Below, one piece after another: positions 33,961-46,100 of a DNA stretch of 64,000 nt; positions within the stretch are counted from its first letter, which is position 1, and each line of letters starts with the position of its first letter. Origin of the DNA: Gnetum montanum (lineage: Eukaryota > Streptophyta > Gnetopsida > Gnetales > Gnetaceae); contig MNCI01007798.1 in NCBI GenBank assembly GCA_015680685.1, forward strand, positions 182,593-246,592, given 5' to 3'. The notes below the pieces were generated by a model that worked only from the letters and a program-made list of their open reading frames with translations, was not told where the DNA came from and did no database searches. The position numbers were made by a program, and so were the translations under genes.

Positions 33961-35559
33961 GGACAACCATGCTCCATATTTTAGATTTCCTCCTTTCAAC
34001 TTACTCATGGGGGGGATGGACACCCATGCAAAGCATTCAAGCAGCTCCTTAGTTTTTTTTAACTTTTTTTGTTTTACACATTTTTCATTTTACAAATTTT
34101 TGTTTTATATGTTCTTTGTTTTACATCTTTTTGGTTTTATGTTATTAATCTTTTCTAATTTTTTATTTTACACCATCATTAGTACATTTGATATTTCTTG
34201 AATAATTTACAATTTCTTTTATATTTTATTTTATTTTGTGTGATTTTCTAACTTTGTGTTAATAAGTGCCAGGTATATTGGTAATGCATTACTTGATGAT
34301 CATATGTACTATTTTTGTTATTTGATTATTGGTGTCTAGTTTATAGCTTTAAATTTCATTACAGATAATTAGGACATGGTTTATTTTTCATGTAATGCTA
34401 TGGTTTTGCTTGTTTTGGAAATCTGTAATCCCTTTTTCATTAATCAAACTTTAATAACTTTGTAACTTTGGTAGTTTCTAGAATTGGGAAGGATTCAAAG
34501 GTTTGAACAGGGTTTGGCTTCAAAAGAATTTGGTATTTTTGTACTTTTTTATTTGCTTGGGTGCATGTGTGTTTCCATGAATTTCTTGCTATTCTATGCC
34601 AATTAATAAAAGAAGTTATATAAGTCCTTGCATGATGTGGTTCTCATCAAACAAAGAAGATGAGAATTCAAAGCACATCCCTTGGACAAAATAAATGCAT
34701 AAATCTTTGCATGGTGTGATCCTCATAAAAAAAATATGAAGATTCAAAGCACACACCTTGGACAAAATAAATGCATGTGTCTTTACATGGTATGGTTTCC
34801 ATTTTAAAAGAAAAAAAATAATGGGAATTCAAAGCTCACACCTTAGATAGAATAAATGGGCTACTAGTAGTAGTTAATGGACTCGTCTCCTCTAACTAAT
34901 GCCTTTACTTTCTACTTCATCCCTAATTTGGAATGGTGATTGTTCTATGAGAGTACTCTTGTGTCTTAGGGGATGGATTAGTCTTAGAATGTCAATGAGA
35001 AGTCATTAAAAGTGGGTGGTTTTGGTCTTGATTAAGGATGGAGCTTGTCAAGTCATTTAACCACAAAATCCACAAGGGGCTTCATGTGACTATAATTAGG
35101 GACTCCATTCCACTCTTCCTTTCATCCATCTATGCTTTCCATGTTTCACCTCACTGCTAGTCTCAAGTTTTGATTTGATATCCTAGTTTGACGTGTTATA
35201 ATTTTTAGTTAGTTACTTCTAGGTTTTTGTATTTAACCTTCTATAACTATTAATCATCTACATAGCACATAGACTCTTTAGTTTGAAGTTATGCAAGGAC
35301 ATAAAAGGCCTGTTCCTACTTTGGGGGGGACCCACTTGCATATCTTTTGGTTGGGTTAGTTAAGTTCTTTACTGTTAGATATTTTTACAATCAAATTCTT
35401 TCTATTTATCTCATCAATGACATCAAATTATACACATCTTCACAATATTTTTTACTAAATTCTTCTTTTCATTGTTGTGAATTCTTATACCCTCTTTGAA
35501 TATTTCCTTATATTGAACATTTTCAAATTTAATGCACTACTTAATTTAATTAACCCTAT
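33961..35559 (+). other. A 3' spacer, first part
   Basis: AT-rich non-coding sequence homologous to E 11660-13300: T-rich runs at 34045-34240, then segments shared with E, such as GGAATGGTGATTG.TCTATG near 34930. At 34640-34860 a segment of about 85 bases (GATGAGAATTCAAAGCACA.CC.TTGGACA-AAATAAATG) is repeated about three times. C is inserted at 35560. Confidence 0.6.
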
Positions 35560-36948
35560 TGAAACACCACTAATTTTGGCCTAGCAATTTTAGACAAGAA
35601 TCAAGCTAAGTTATGCTGCTGCCCAACATGATTACAGCGTGACCAAACATGGAGGCCTCCGAAACAGCCCCCGATGGTCCATGATTCAACAGGTAAGGTT
35701 CCCCTGAGGCCCAGAGGTGAATGCACCAACTTCCAGCATCCAGAATCAAAAGTTTCAGGTTCAAAATGTTCGGTTTTGGCTAAGTACACTTTGGTTACTT
35801 TTTCAGACGTTGCACAGCGTAAGGATCAGCGTCACCAATTTTTAGAGCCCCAAAATTGAGCAAAAATGACTTGATTTTAAGGGTGTAAGTTGTCCTCAAG
35901 GTCCACTATTAATAACTATGGGTCCTAGCCTTCAGAAATTCCAGATTTCAGCTCAAAATTGCAAGTTTTGGAGGTCACACTGCAAGTCACGTTGGATGCT
36001 AGACAAGCGAGGCGGTGTTAATCATTCTTGATTTTCTTTTTCAAGAAATCTGTAAAATGGCAAAGGGATATGAAAGCCCATGCAAAATTAGGCAAAATAT
36101 TCAGAAAAAAAAAAAGAAATATAATTTTTCCAAGCTGGCCAGAGTTGGAGCTAATCTTTTTAAATTTTTTAAATTTTTTTTATTGCTTGAGGGCTTGTAT
36201 TTCTAATTTGTATTTTTCTTATGGGCTTGAATGACCCACAAATTGTAAAATACATTGAACCTGGTCAAAGAAAACCCTATCCAAACCCTAGCCCAACCCT
36301 ATAAATACCCTATCAATTCACACAAACTAGAGGGGGCAAGCAAGATAGAAGGCAAGAAGGAGGAGAAGAAGAAGAAGATTGAAAGAGGCAAAGATTGGAG
36401 AGATTGGCAATTCTGAAGGAGGAGAAAATTTGCAATCCTTGGGCACTTGGCACATGTGATTTTTGGCTTCCAAGTATTTCTCCCATCCATCACATCTCAT
36501 CATCATATCATCGCATCATATCATTCCGAGGCTAGGCATTTAACTTGCCATCCACACTTATGCAACTACGCTTTGACTGGTGCATATTCCTGTTTGAACA
36601 ATACAATACTGTTTCATTATTGCCTCCCATTTACATTATTTAGTTCTATTTATGATTTACAAATATAGCTTTATTTATGCTTTATTTAGAATTCAATACG
36701 CTTTTTTTTACATTTTGTATCACCATTTGCATTCCGTTTACATACCGTTTACGATAACCCCAGCGCTAGCCGTAGCTTACCCTCTGGGAAGTCCTTGGTT
36801 GATTTGCATGCAGACCATCCAAGGCACTCTGCCTTCATTTACTTTTCCAGCTTACCCTCAGGTAAAGGCAAGGTCAGTTGTGGCTGCCTGATGATCTCTC
36901 GGTGTTTGTTTCCCTTCTAGCCTTACACCAACGATTTAGGTCAGTACA
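35560..36948 (+). mobile_element. 5' LTR of element C
   Basis: It starts TGAAACACCACTAATTTTGG and ends AGGTCAGTACA, 1389 bp. It aligns with 43334-44703 throughout. A TATA box (TATAAATA) is at 36300-36307, followed by a GAAG-rich purine stretch (36350-36390). Confidence 0.93.
36300..36307 (+). promoter_or_regulatory. TATA box of the C 5' LTR
   Basis: TATAAATA in the context CCCAACCCTATAAATACCC, conserved in the 3' LTR at 44059-44066. Confidence 0.65.
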
Positions 36949-36953
36949 GTTTT

Positions 36954-36972
36954 TGGCACTAGAAGGAGGGCC
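36954..36972 (+). other. Primer binding site of C
   Basis: TGGCACTAGAAGGAGGGCC begins 5 bases after the LTR. It is identical to that of B apart from G-to-A at the CpG and the last base. Confidence 0.65.
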
Positions 36973-37131
36973 AATTTCTTGTTATTGGTTAAAACCTCAC
37001 TACCTATCAAAACCCATCCATCTTGCCCATTTTAGTCTCTTCATCCCTGTTGATCACACTGAGCTTGTGTCACCCCATGCTACTACTTGCGATCCAACTC
37101 CATTCATCTACCCCAGTCCATTCATGTTTAT

Positions 37132-37226
37132 CAGGAATCCTCCCAAATCAACCCAGTAACACTACCAATTGCTGACTTTNAGAATCCTCCCAAATCAACC
37201 CAGTAACACTACCAATTGCTGACTTT
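37132..37226 (+). repeat. 46-base duplication around a single N
   Basis: GAATCCTCCCAAATC to GCTGACTTT occurs twice, directly joined by one N at 37180. The two copies are identical, unlike every true old repeat in this element. It is most likely an assembly join of overlapping ends. Confidence 0.8.
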
Positions 37227-37247
37227 GGGGCTGAAGCTTCAAACCCT

Positions 37248-40200
37248 ATGACTGCTATGGAATCCATAACTGTTACTGAACACATAAATCCTGAAGGCTA
37301 TACATGCCAATCCCTCAGGCTACAAGGCAAAGGCCCTATTCACGCAACTCTTACACCTGAGCAGTATAATTTTATCTATGTCAAGATCCAAGCCAACCTA
37401 CGCATTGATCATATAGAGAGGGAAGCTAAGCGAGAATATGAATTCATCCACAAAGGAGGACGTGAGTTTATCCCTTTAGGTTTTGACATAATCCCACTAT
37501 TTAAAAACCATCATAAACTCATATCCCAACTTCTTATGGCTAGAAGTCAAGCCTTACAACTACCTCCCATAGAGCCTCAAGATGAAGAAGATGACTTTGC
37601 AGCCCAATCTGAACATGGAGAATCATACCATACCGTTAGCCCCCATGCCCACACAAACCCATTATTCCATCCTTTCCTAGAAGAAACTGTGTTTCCTTCT
37701 TCATCCACAAACACTGAGGACCTATTTCCCATTCCATTCCTATCTTCTCCGTGCTTAATGACATTCACTCTGATGCATCCACTTCCATAATTCCTCCACC
37801 AATACAAGCCCAACAACTCACCCAAACCAACGTAGGGTCAATCCTCCACCCTCAAGTAATTGGAATACCATCAATCATACTAGCTTCCCCATCCACCCAT
37901 TACATACCCCAGATGCAAATTCATAGGGCACCATTGATTACTCCAACCCAACATGTTCAAGGTGTTACCTCACAACCTATAGTTGGGCAGTGGGCTCCAC
38001 TGATAGTCTCAGTCCCGAATACCATCCCACCACAACAAATGTTAGCCCAACAACCTACTTTTCCACAAACAATGCAACAATTAAACCATTATCATCCACA
38101 ATCAACTCAATCCTTTGGTTTTCCTACCACCCAAGAATGGGCAGACACACAAAAAATGATGCACTCGTTGGCAAAAGAATTAAAACTTCTTAAAACTTTC
38201 AACAATGAGGAAGTCAAGGTACTAGATTTCTATCAAGATGACCCAATTAACCGCTTAGTTCCACCCTTGACCTTGCCAAAAGGAGTCTCATTACCTCAAC
38301 TGACTAAGTACAATGGAGAAGGGGACTCAAATGCCCACCTAGTGATATTTAGAACTGAAAGCCTTTTACTTCAAGCATGGCCCCATGTAATCTTGCAAGT
38401 GTTTGCAATGTCCTTAATTGGAAAAGCCTTAGACTAGTATCGATCTTTACCCTGTAGCTCTATATCTTCTTTAGAGAATTTGCTGCATCAGTTTGTCACT
38501 CGTTTCAGGTACAGTTTGAAACCTGAAGCCACATTAGATAGCTTGATTTAAATTAAACAAGCACCATTAGAGCCAGCACAGAAATTTATTTAAAGATGGA
38601 GTGCAGCCTTAAATGAACTTCATGAACCTATCCTTGAAACATACTTGCTCTCTATCCTTAAGTTAGCCATAAATGACTTTATTAAGTCAAAACTTTACTA
38701 CTTGAAAGCCTGCACATTGAGCTAAGCATTCGTACAAATCAAAGACATAGAAGAAGCGGCACAAATAAGTAATAACCTAGCCTACTCAACTTTTAGGAGC
38801 CAATAGATGAGGAAAGATAAGTCCAAAACAACGGTAGCAGCAGTGGCTCAGGGAAAATAACCTGTTATCCCAAACAACTATGAAAGAACCACACCCACTC
38901 ATACACCTAAAAATTCCTCAAATAGAAATAACAACACAGGTCATGCACGTACCTTCAAAAGGAAAGACCCTGCTCAATACACACCATTGCCCATGAAGTC
39001 TTCACAACTACTTGATCAACTTCTAAAGGCTGGGCTAATTCAACACAAACAAATATCTCCTGCAGCCTCACAAAGACATGATCTCTTTTGCGAATTGGCC
39101 AAAAATCGAGCCTTAGTTACAGCCAACGAACCTCCCATTCCTAAAGGCTTTAGGTAAGATAGGTTTTGTGAATATCATGAATGGTGTGGTCATGGGACTG
39201 ATTACTGCTTTGCATTGAAACAAGACATACAATGCATGATAGATGGGGGCGAAGTAGTGTTCAATGAGACAAACCCGATAAGGCCTCAAAACCAATCTAT
39301 GGGGGTCTACAAGGATCCTCTCAATACCAAAACCAACGATGCCCCATATGTGATTAATATTATCCATATGGAAAATAGACAAGATGTTCCGTGAAGACCT
39401 TTTGTGATTTGGAGGCCTTCAGAAAACACACCTACCCCAACATCTCCTCAAACCCCTTTTATCACATGCATGTCCCCCACACCATCAAAATCATTCATCA
39501 TCTGCATACCTCCTTTAGTTTCCACCACAACAAACATACCATCTAAAAACCGACCCATTCCCTTTGTGGTCTAGGTGCCAAAACACCCTAGAACATAATC
39601 CACCTCCACCTCTCGATGACCTTTGCGAGAACTTCTTGCTAATAGGCTAATAAGAGAGTGCTTGGAAAAAGAAAAAAGAGAGAGCATGGAGAGAGAAAAC
39701 CATGGACACGAATTAGGATTGCCAAAGCCTACACCACTAAACACCATCTCCATGAGTTCATCCATTAATGAGCCTAGTACAAGTCACCAAAACCAAGATG
39801 AAGTTACAAGTCATATCCCAAACCCAACATTCTTAGCTACTAACATAAAAACCCCTCCATGAGAAATACGAATGCTAGGTCAAATGGACCAAATCTCTAT
39901 GGATAAGAATGTCCCAAATGGAAAAGACCTAGCAAATGCGTTGACCCAGCTTACACAAGCCTTAAAACAAAAGAATACTTCTTTAAGTTTGTATGACCTA
40001 GTAATGACTTCACCGGTACATCGAGAGCCTCTCGTACAAATGCTAACTTCGATTCCTGTTAGTGAGGATCTTCCTGCAGATGAACCATCAATTTATGCAG
40101 TATTATCCCCACAACTTCAGGAATCAAATACCACATCCTTAGAGTTTCGCATTAAGGACATTAAGCTAGATGAGAAAATAGGGGAAATCACCATGGCCCC

Positions 40201-40876
40201 TATGTTCATAACAATACAGGTTGATCATTTCAAAATACGTAGGGTGCATGTCAATGATGGTGCAGCAACAAATGTAATACCTTTTTCTATCATCAAAAAA
40301 TTGGGACTCATCAAACAAGTACGACCCACAACAACCTCTTTCTTGAGATCCTTCAATGGTTCCCGTGTGGGAGTGAAAGGCATGATTACCTTAGATTTCA
40401 TAGCCGGAGACCAATTCCCTACATCAGTTGAATTCATAGTGGTTGATAAAATTCCAGAGATTAATCTGATCCTAGGATGACCTTGGCTAGCTCAACTTAA
40501 AGCTGTATCTTCACCAATCTATCAGGAGATACATCTACCTTACGAGGGTGTTGAGATCATCATACATGGGGAAACAACACCATCGATCACTTCCTCATAC
40601 CTTGAGGTAGGTCAAGAGTCAGAAATTGAGTTTGTTAAGCCTAAGCTAGAAACCATGAACATATATCAGAACATGAACCCAACATTGACTCACAATCCAA
40701 CTAGCACTGAAGAAACACAAGAAGACACAGACATAGGAGCCATTCCTGCTGATGTTTCTTGGTCAGAATTATCATTTGACATCACCGATGAAGAGGAAGG
40801 TGAATATAAGATCATACCCATACACCTAGCACCACGTGTTAAGTTACAAAAGATCAAGAGGCAGCTCAACAACTAG
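37248..40876 (+). pseudogene. C gag-protease polyprotein
   Basis: One frame from 37248 to about 37750, one frameshift, then a single frame to the TAG at 40874, with about 14 stops. The N-terminal part has EHINPEGYTC and GGREFIPLGFD. Then comes a Pro/Gln-rich region, and the gag domain (38275-38720: LPKGVSLPQLTKYNGEGDSN, HLVIFR, FAMSLIGKALD, LHQFVTRFRY). A zinc-finger-like FCEYHEWCGHGTDYCFALKQ at 39163-39222 is the Tat/Ogre gag type. The protease near 40245 reads VNDGAATNVIPFSIIKKLGL, with Asn where the catalytic Asp is expected. The frame ends with no RT. A repeat follows in the same frame (see 40889). Confidence 0.85.
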
Positions 40877-40888
40877 AATGAATGAGAT

Positions 40889-41131
40889 GAACTGTCCAAA
40901 ATGACATTAAACTATGAACTATCCGAAATGACGTTAAACTATGAACTGTCCCAAATGACGTTAAACTATGAACTGTCCAAAATGACGTTAAACTACAAAC
41001 TATCCAAAATGATGTTAAACTACAAATTGTCCGAAATGAAGTTAAACTACAAACTGTCCGAAATGATGTTAAACTACGAAATATCCCAAATGACATTAAA
41101 CTATAAAATGTCCAAAATGACGTTAAACTAG
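40889..41131 (+). repeat. 27-bp tandem repeat, nine units, in frame with gag-protease
   Basis: Nine units of 27 bases, consensus GAACTGTCCAAAATGACGTTAAACTAT (shown as two parts: GAACTGTCCAAAATG and ACGTTAAACTAT). It is in the same frame as the protease and has no internal stop until the final TAG, reading a 9-residue unit (LSKMTLNYE) nine times. Differences include synonymous CTG/CTA/TTG, TAT/TAC and ACA/ACG changes. Two stops (40874 and 40883) separate it from the polyprotein. It may have been a repeated peptide tail. Confidence 0.85.
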
Positions 41132-41766
41132 CCATGGTCAGAAATGGCCAGTTCCATTTAAAACTTCTTGAAAACGTTACTACCTTTGGCCCACCATGGC
41201 ATAAAACTGGTAATCCTTTCTTTAACAACAGATGCAATAGTCAATCAATACTTTAAACTGATGTACCAAGCCCGAAATGGCTTTAAAATAGAGCCAACAA
41301 ATTACAGATTTACAAACTCCCATCATCTTACATTGAATTTTTGCTTACAAGTTACAACTTATGATTTAGATTCTTGCATGGTCGTTGCCTTCTTTTCCAA
41401 GTATTTACCTTACATCTTGCCTTACACTTTAGAAATTTATGTTACATTTAGTTGCACACATATACTCTAGAAAACAAAGAAAAAAAATAAAAAAAACAAC
41501 GTCAAACTACAAAAATACATTGCCCGAAAAGGCCTTAAACTAGCTTACGGCCTGAAACGACCTAAAACTATCATTTTTTTGTGTTGCTTTTCTGTCATTC
41601 ATACATTCTAACTCTATGTATGGAAGGTGTTGCTTGATGTTGTTTTCTTTCTAGTTGATTTTTTTTGTAGGATCTCGCAGGCACATAGCATGACCATGCA
41701 TGCAACAACACACTTTACACAAGCAAGGTATCCATTAGTCCCCTATGACTATAAACTGGCAAAGAC
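41132..41766 (+). other. C non-coding interior
   Basis: No convincing coding frame. Scattered GAAATGG...TTTAAAACT and GACCTAAAACT motifs resemble the neighbouring repeats, as if a longer repeat field has decayed. A pyrimidine tract with TTTTTTTTGTAG near 41670 could be a splice acceptor. Confidence 0.4.
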
Positions 41767-41990
41767 AATCCTGGATCATGACTTAAAACTGATACCACAA
41801 AAAAGTCTTGGCATCATGACTTAAAACTAATACCATAGAAAAGTCTTGGATCATGATTTTAAACTGATACCACAAAATAGTCCTTGCATCATGACTTAAA
41901 ATTGATACCATAGAATAGTCTTGGCATCATGACTTAAAACTAATACCACAGAATAGTCCTGGATCATGACCTAAAACTGATACCACAGAG
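41767..41990 (+). repeat. About 38-bp tandem repeat, six units
   Basis: Unit: GTCTTGGCATCATGACTT followed by AAAACTAATACCATAGAAAA. Six units with substitutions and one-base length changes. The unit length is not a multiple of three and units contain TGA and TAA, so it is non-coding. The next 200 bases keep weaker matches (GACTATAAACT, CATGACATGAAACT). Confidence 0.8.
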
Positions 41991-43316
41991 ACATGTCCGG
42001 TATGACACTAAACTACTACGTCCGTCTACCATGACATGAAACTAGCATCCAAAGTCCACTAAGACTATAAATTAGTTTTCCTCTTCACAGTCTGCTATGA
42101 CTATAAACTATGCCACGACGCTAAACTGGCACCGTCCAAGGGGTTATGATGTGAAACTAATCCACAACAGTCCACTAAGACTATAAATTGGTGACATCAT
42201 CAAAGACTAGGCAAAATTTGAAAAGATCTATTATTGCAGTTGGCTGTGCCTGTTCCACAAAGACTTGTTGCATGATTCATCTCATGGGGCCTAATGAAAC
42301 TGATGTTGTGCATGATTTTGTTTGCTTTGAAAGTTGCATGTGGTGACTCCATCTCCTTATTTAAAGTGTTTAGCTGACTGTTTCATTTTTGGTTTTCTTT
42401 TCTTCTTGGAGTTGTGTTTGTAGGATGACACTTCTGAGGCATTCGTGCATAGATGCACTTCATCATGACGACAAGGTATCACATTTTTTCTGAAGCATGC
42501 GACTGGGTTAATTAATCTGTTCATAAGTACATTCCCAACTCCTGATACATTCCCTATTCCCCATCATGATCCTTTATCCTATCCAATTATATCCCCTTGA
42601 TACATTCTACTCACCACAAAACTCTTAATACACTATTGCATACTGTAGCTCTCTAAGCAGCCACAACGCAAAACACAGTACACAATGCATGACATAAAAT
42701 ACAAGTGCTCAAACATGAGCATAGTAAAAAAGGAAAGCTCTTTCAAAAAGATCAAGAAAAGAAAAAAAATAGAACAAAAAAAAGGTCAAAGAGAAAAATG
42801 CACAAAAAGATCTTTAAGACCCCGTTGACATCATAAACAAAAGACTATTGGTCATTCTCATACAAGCCCTAGGCAAGAAGGCAGTTGTTTGAAAAAATAG
42901 TTACACTCATGTCTCAAAGAGATCATGTTGCACATCATTACATGGCTTTGGCTGTTTACAACGGGCCCTACAAATACTCTATAAGAGTCCCACTTCTCCA
43001 AAGAATGCACCTCCTATGTCTTGGTTCCAAGTCTAATGAAAACTTGGTTGTTGACAAGGACCAATGACATGACTTGTGCACAAAAGAGCATTCCTCTTCC
43101 AAAAATCCCAGCAGCAATCATAGCCCTTAACCTTCTAGCTTCCCTGGTTACAACCGATTCCCTTGCATCTTGAAACACATTCCCTCAATCCCATGTACTT
43201 TCGAAAATGGTGCGATGATACCCAGCCAAGGGCCGACAGTTAATGTTTGATGCTTTATTTCTCATGGTGTTTTGCACTTCCTTGTCGATGCCTCTGAGGT
43301 GGATTCCTCCAGATGT
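41991..43316 (+). other. C 3' non-coding interior
   Basis: AT-rich, no pol remnant in any frame that I can see. A-rich stretch at 42720-42840. TTGTGTTTGTAGGATG near 42415 resembles the acceptor-like site at 41670. The sequence ends at the purine tract. Confidence 0.5.
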
Positions 43317-43333
43317 CAACAAAGAGGGGCCAA
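43317..43333 (+). other. Polypurine tract of C
   Basis: CAACAAAGAGGGGCCAA lies directly before the TGAAACACC of the 3' LTR. Confidence 0.65.
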
Positions 43334-44703
43334 TGAAACACCACTAATTTTGGCCTAGCACATTTAGACAAGAATCAAGCTAAGTCATGCTACTGCCCAA
43401 CATGAGTACAGTGTGACCAAACTTGGAGGCCTCCAAAATAGCCCCCGATGCTCCATGATTCAACAGGAAAGGTTCCCCTGAGGCCCACAGGTGAATGCAC
43501 CAACTTCCAGCATCTAGAATTAAAACTTTCAGGTTCAAAATGTTTGGTTTTGGCTAAGTACACTTTGGTTACTTTTTCAAACGCTGCACAGCGTAAGGAT
43601 CAGCGTCACCAATTTTTAGAGCCCCAAAATTGAGCCAAAATGACTTGATTTTAAGGGTGTAAGTCATCCTCAAGGTCCACTATTGATAACTATGGGTCCC
43701 AGCCTTTAGAAATTCTAGATTTCAGCTCAAAATTGCAATTTTTGGAGGTCACACTGCAAGTCACGCTGGATGCTAGACAAGCGAGGCGGTGTTAATCATT
43801 CTTGATTTTCTTTTTCAAGAAATCTGTAAAATGGCAAAGGGATATGAAAGCCCATGAAAAATCAGGTCAAATATTCAGCAATAAATAAATAAATATAATT
43901 TTTCCAAGTGGGCCAGAGTTAAATTTTTTAAATTTTTTTTATCGCTTGAGGGCTTGTATTTCTAATTTGTATTTTTTTTATGGGCTTGAATGACCCACAA
44001 ATTGTAAAATACATTGAACCTGGTCAAAGAAAACACTAGCCAGACCCTAGCCCAACCCTATAAATACCCTATCAATTCACACAAACTAGAGGGGGCAAGA
44101 AAGAGAGAAGGAAAAAAGGAGAAGAAGAAGAAGAAGATTGGAAGAGGCAAAGATTGGAGAGATTGGCAATTCTGAAGGACAGAATTTGCAATCCTTGGGC
44201 ACTCGACACATATGATTTTTGGCTTCCAATTATTTCTCCTATCCATCCCATCTCATCATCATATCATCACATCATATCATTCTAGGGCTAGGTGTTTGAC
44301 TTGTCATCCACACTTGTGCAACTACGCTTTGACCGGTGCATATTCCTGTTTGAAAAATACAATACAGTTTCATTATCGCCTCCCATTTACATTGTTTAGT
44401 TTTGTTTATGCTTTACAAATATAGCTTTATTTATGCTTTATTTATAATTCAGTATGCTTTGTTTACATTTTTTATCGCTGTTTGCATTCCGTTTACATAT
44501 CGTTTACGATAACCCCAGCGCTAGCCATAGCTTACACTCAGGAAAGTCCTTGGTTGATTTGCATGTAGACCATCCAAGGCACTCTGCCTTCATTTACTTC
44601 TCCAGCTTGTCCTCGGGTGAAGGCAGGGTTAGCTATGGCTACTCGATGATTTCTCAGTGTTTGTTTCCCTTCCAGCCTTACATCGACAATTTAGGTCAAT
44701 ATA
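43334..44703 (+). mobile_element. 3' LTR of element C
   Basis: 1370 bp. Starts TGAAACACCACTAATTTTGG; the final CA has become TA (TCAATATA). Followed by the target repeat CCTAT. TATA box at 44059-44066. One deletion of about 20 bases relative to the 5' LTR near 43920. Confidence 0.93.
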
Positions 44704-44708
44704 CCTAT

Positions 44709-45206
44709 CTATCAGCTTTCCCGCTAACACTATCAAAGAAACCAAACTACCACAATCACAACTTAGTTTAGCATAACCACTGATGAGACAAGGCATTTAA
44801 TAGTTATGTGTTACACATTACATACTAATTCATGATCCTATTGTGATTGTTGTAGGAAGCATGGACTAGAAGTGGGACTATCTTCACCAAGGATGATGCA
44901 GTTGTACCACACAATGAGGACCATTTGTGATTGAAGGATCTCTTCTCTCTCTCTCATTCTCTTGCTACCAAGAGGTGTTGGATGTCAATATTCTCCAAGG
45001 TGTTCAATCCTCTTCCCATGAACACCCAATGTTGTAAAAATTGTAATTCTATACACTTGGGCACTCAGAGTTTGTATGTCTATTTCAACTGAGTCAGTTT
45101 GTCATGTTAGTTAATAATCCCATACCTTCCCAATATGTTATATTATAAATAACTTGTTCCTCATCTTATTCACTTGAGGATAAATTTTTATTCAATTATG
45201 GAGGCA
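44709..45206 (+). other. A 3' spacer, second part, and polypurine tract
   Basis: Non-coding. TGTGATTGTTGTAGGAAGCATGG near 44845 resembles a splice acceptor in the same relative place as the one before the E 3' ORF, but no ORF follows, so A has lost that ORF. The last 120 bases (AATAATCCCATACCTTCCCAA, then TTTTTATTCAATTATGGAGGCA) match E 51060-51126 and end in the purine tract at 45198-45206. Confidence 0.6.
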
Positions 45207-46095
45207 TGATGAACCATTATTTATGTCAGTTACAACATTGGGTACATGACCTTGAGGCCTCAACATCGCATACATGACATTGAGGCCTAGATCTGATGTT
45301 GGATATCCAAAATCAAGGTATATTTTCCAAGAATATGGATATCATGCTTGGGCTTCCATTTGGAGTTAGGTTTGGATCATTTTTAAAGAGAGTAGTGAAG
45401 CTCTTGTAGTTTATTTTTCTGAGAGTTAGAATATTTTCTAAGTGCTTGTAGAAGGATTCTTAAGTGTGTATGGTTCTTTGTGCAAGCATTGATGTACCTC
45501 AATGCAGCAATGTGGTGGGAATAAAATGAACTCTTTTGACAATCCTTGCAACACTGAGAATAGCTCAATATTTTCTATAATGCATTCTACTTTCTTATTC
45601 TTTACTTTAATACATTTAATTAAGTAATTTATTTTTAGAAATTAATTAACACAACCATGAACACTTTGAGCATTCATATAGTACTTGGTAACTTAACAAT
45701 GCTTAACATTGGGTAGTCTAGTAATGCTTAACATTGTGTAGCCTAGAAATGCTATATGTGTTCAGGATGTGTCTAGAAAAATGGAGTAGTTACTTGTGTT
45801 AAGCTAGCTAGGTAATAGACATTAGTTTCAATCTACTCTACCCTTTATTCTTGTTGTAGGCAATTACTTCCATAAAACATAAAACAATAAAAATTTATAT
45901 ATCTTAATTACACTTAAATCATACCCTTGAACCTTACAAGTGTAGTTGGGAAGACAACAAATGTTCTCAATGCCATTTCAATTCTTAGAGAAACTAGTGT
46001 ATGGGATGACTATAGGTTCACAGAATTTGACTAGATCACATATAATGCCTTAGTGATTCATATGATTGAACATAGGGGTACCTTGCCACTCATCA
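45207..46095 (+). mobile_element. 3' LTR of element A
   Basis: 889 bp, TGATGAACCATT to CCACTCATCA, followed by the target repeat CCAAT. The direct repeat (GCTTAACATTG.GTAG.CTAG.AATGC) at 45700-45750 is duplicated here relative to the 5' LTR. Confidence 0.92.
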
Positions 46096-46100
46096 CCAAT

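Larger units (their letters stand above)
35560..44703 (+). mobile_element. Element C: non-autonomous Tat/Ogre-like gypsy element with gag and protease only
   Basis: 9144 bp. LTRs 35560-36948 and 43334-44703, flanked by a perfect target repeat CCTAT (35555-35559 and 44704-44708). The PBS is like that of B. The internal region holds a gag-protease frame (37248-40876) followed by tandem repeats and non-coding sequence up to the purine tract. No RT, RNase H or integrase is present anywhere in the 6.4-kb interior. Such gag-only elements are thought to be moved by enzymes of related autonomous elements. Confidence 0.92.
14868..46095 (+). mobile_element. Element A: Athila-like gypsy retrotransposon inserted in E, itself split by B and C
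   Basis: The LTRs (14868-15713 and 45207-46095) are flanked by a perfect target repeat CCAAT (14863-14867 and 46096-46100). The coding order is gag, protease, RT, RNase H, integrase. Element B is inserted in gag (17013) and C in the 3' spacer (35560). Without B and C, A is about 9.7 kb. It is homologous to E throughout but lacks the env-position ORF. Its PBS is a CpG-decayed tRNA-Asp site. The LTRs differ clearly but less than those of E, in keeping with A being the later insertion. Confidence 0.92.

Noticed and set aside
40866-41237. Minus-strand ORF of 123 codons over the 27-bp repeat
   Set aside because: It is the shadow of the repeat; a period divisible by three keeps all frames open or closed together.
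40889-41990. CRISPR array
   Set aside because: Direct tandem units without unique spacers, in a plant retroelement.
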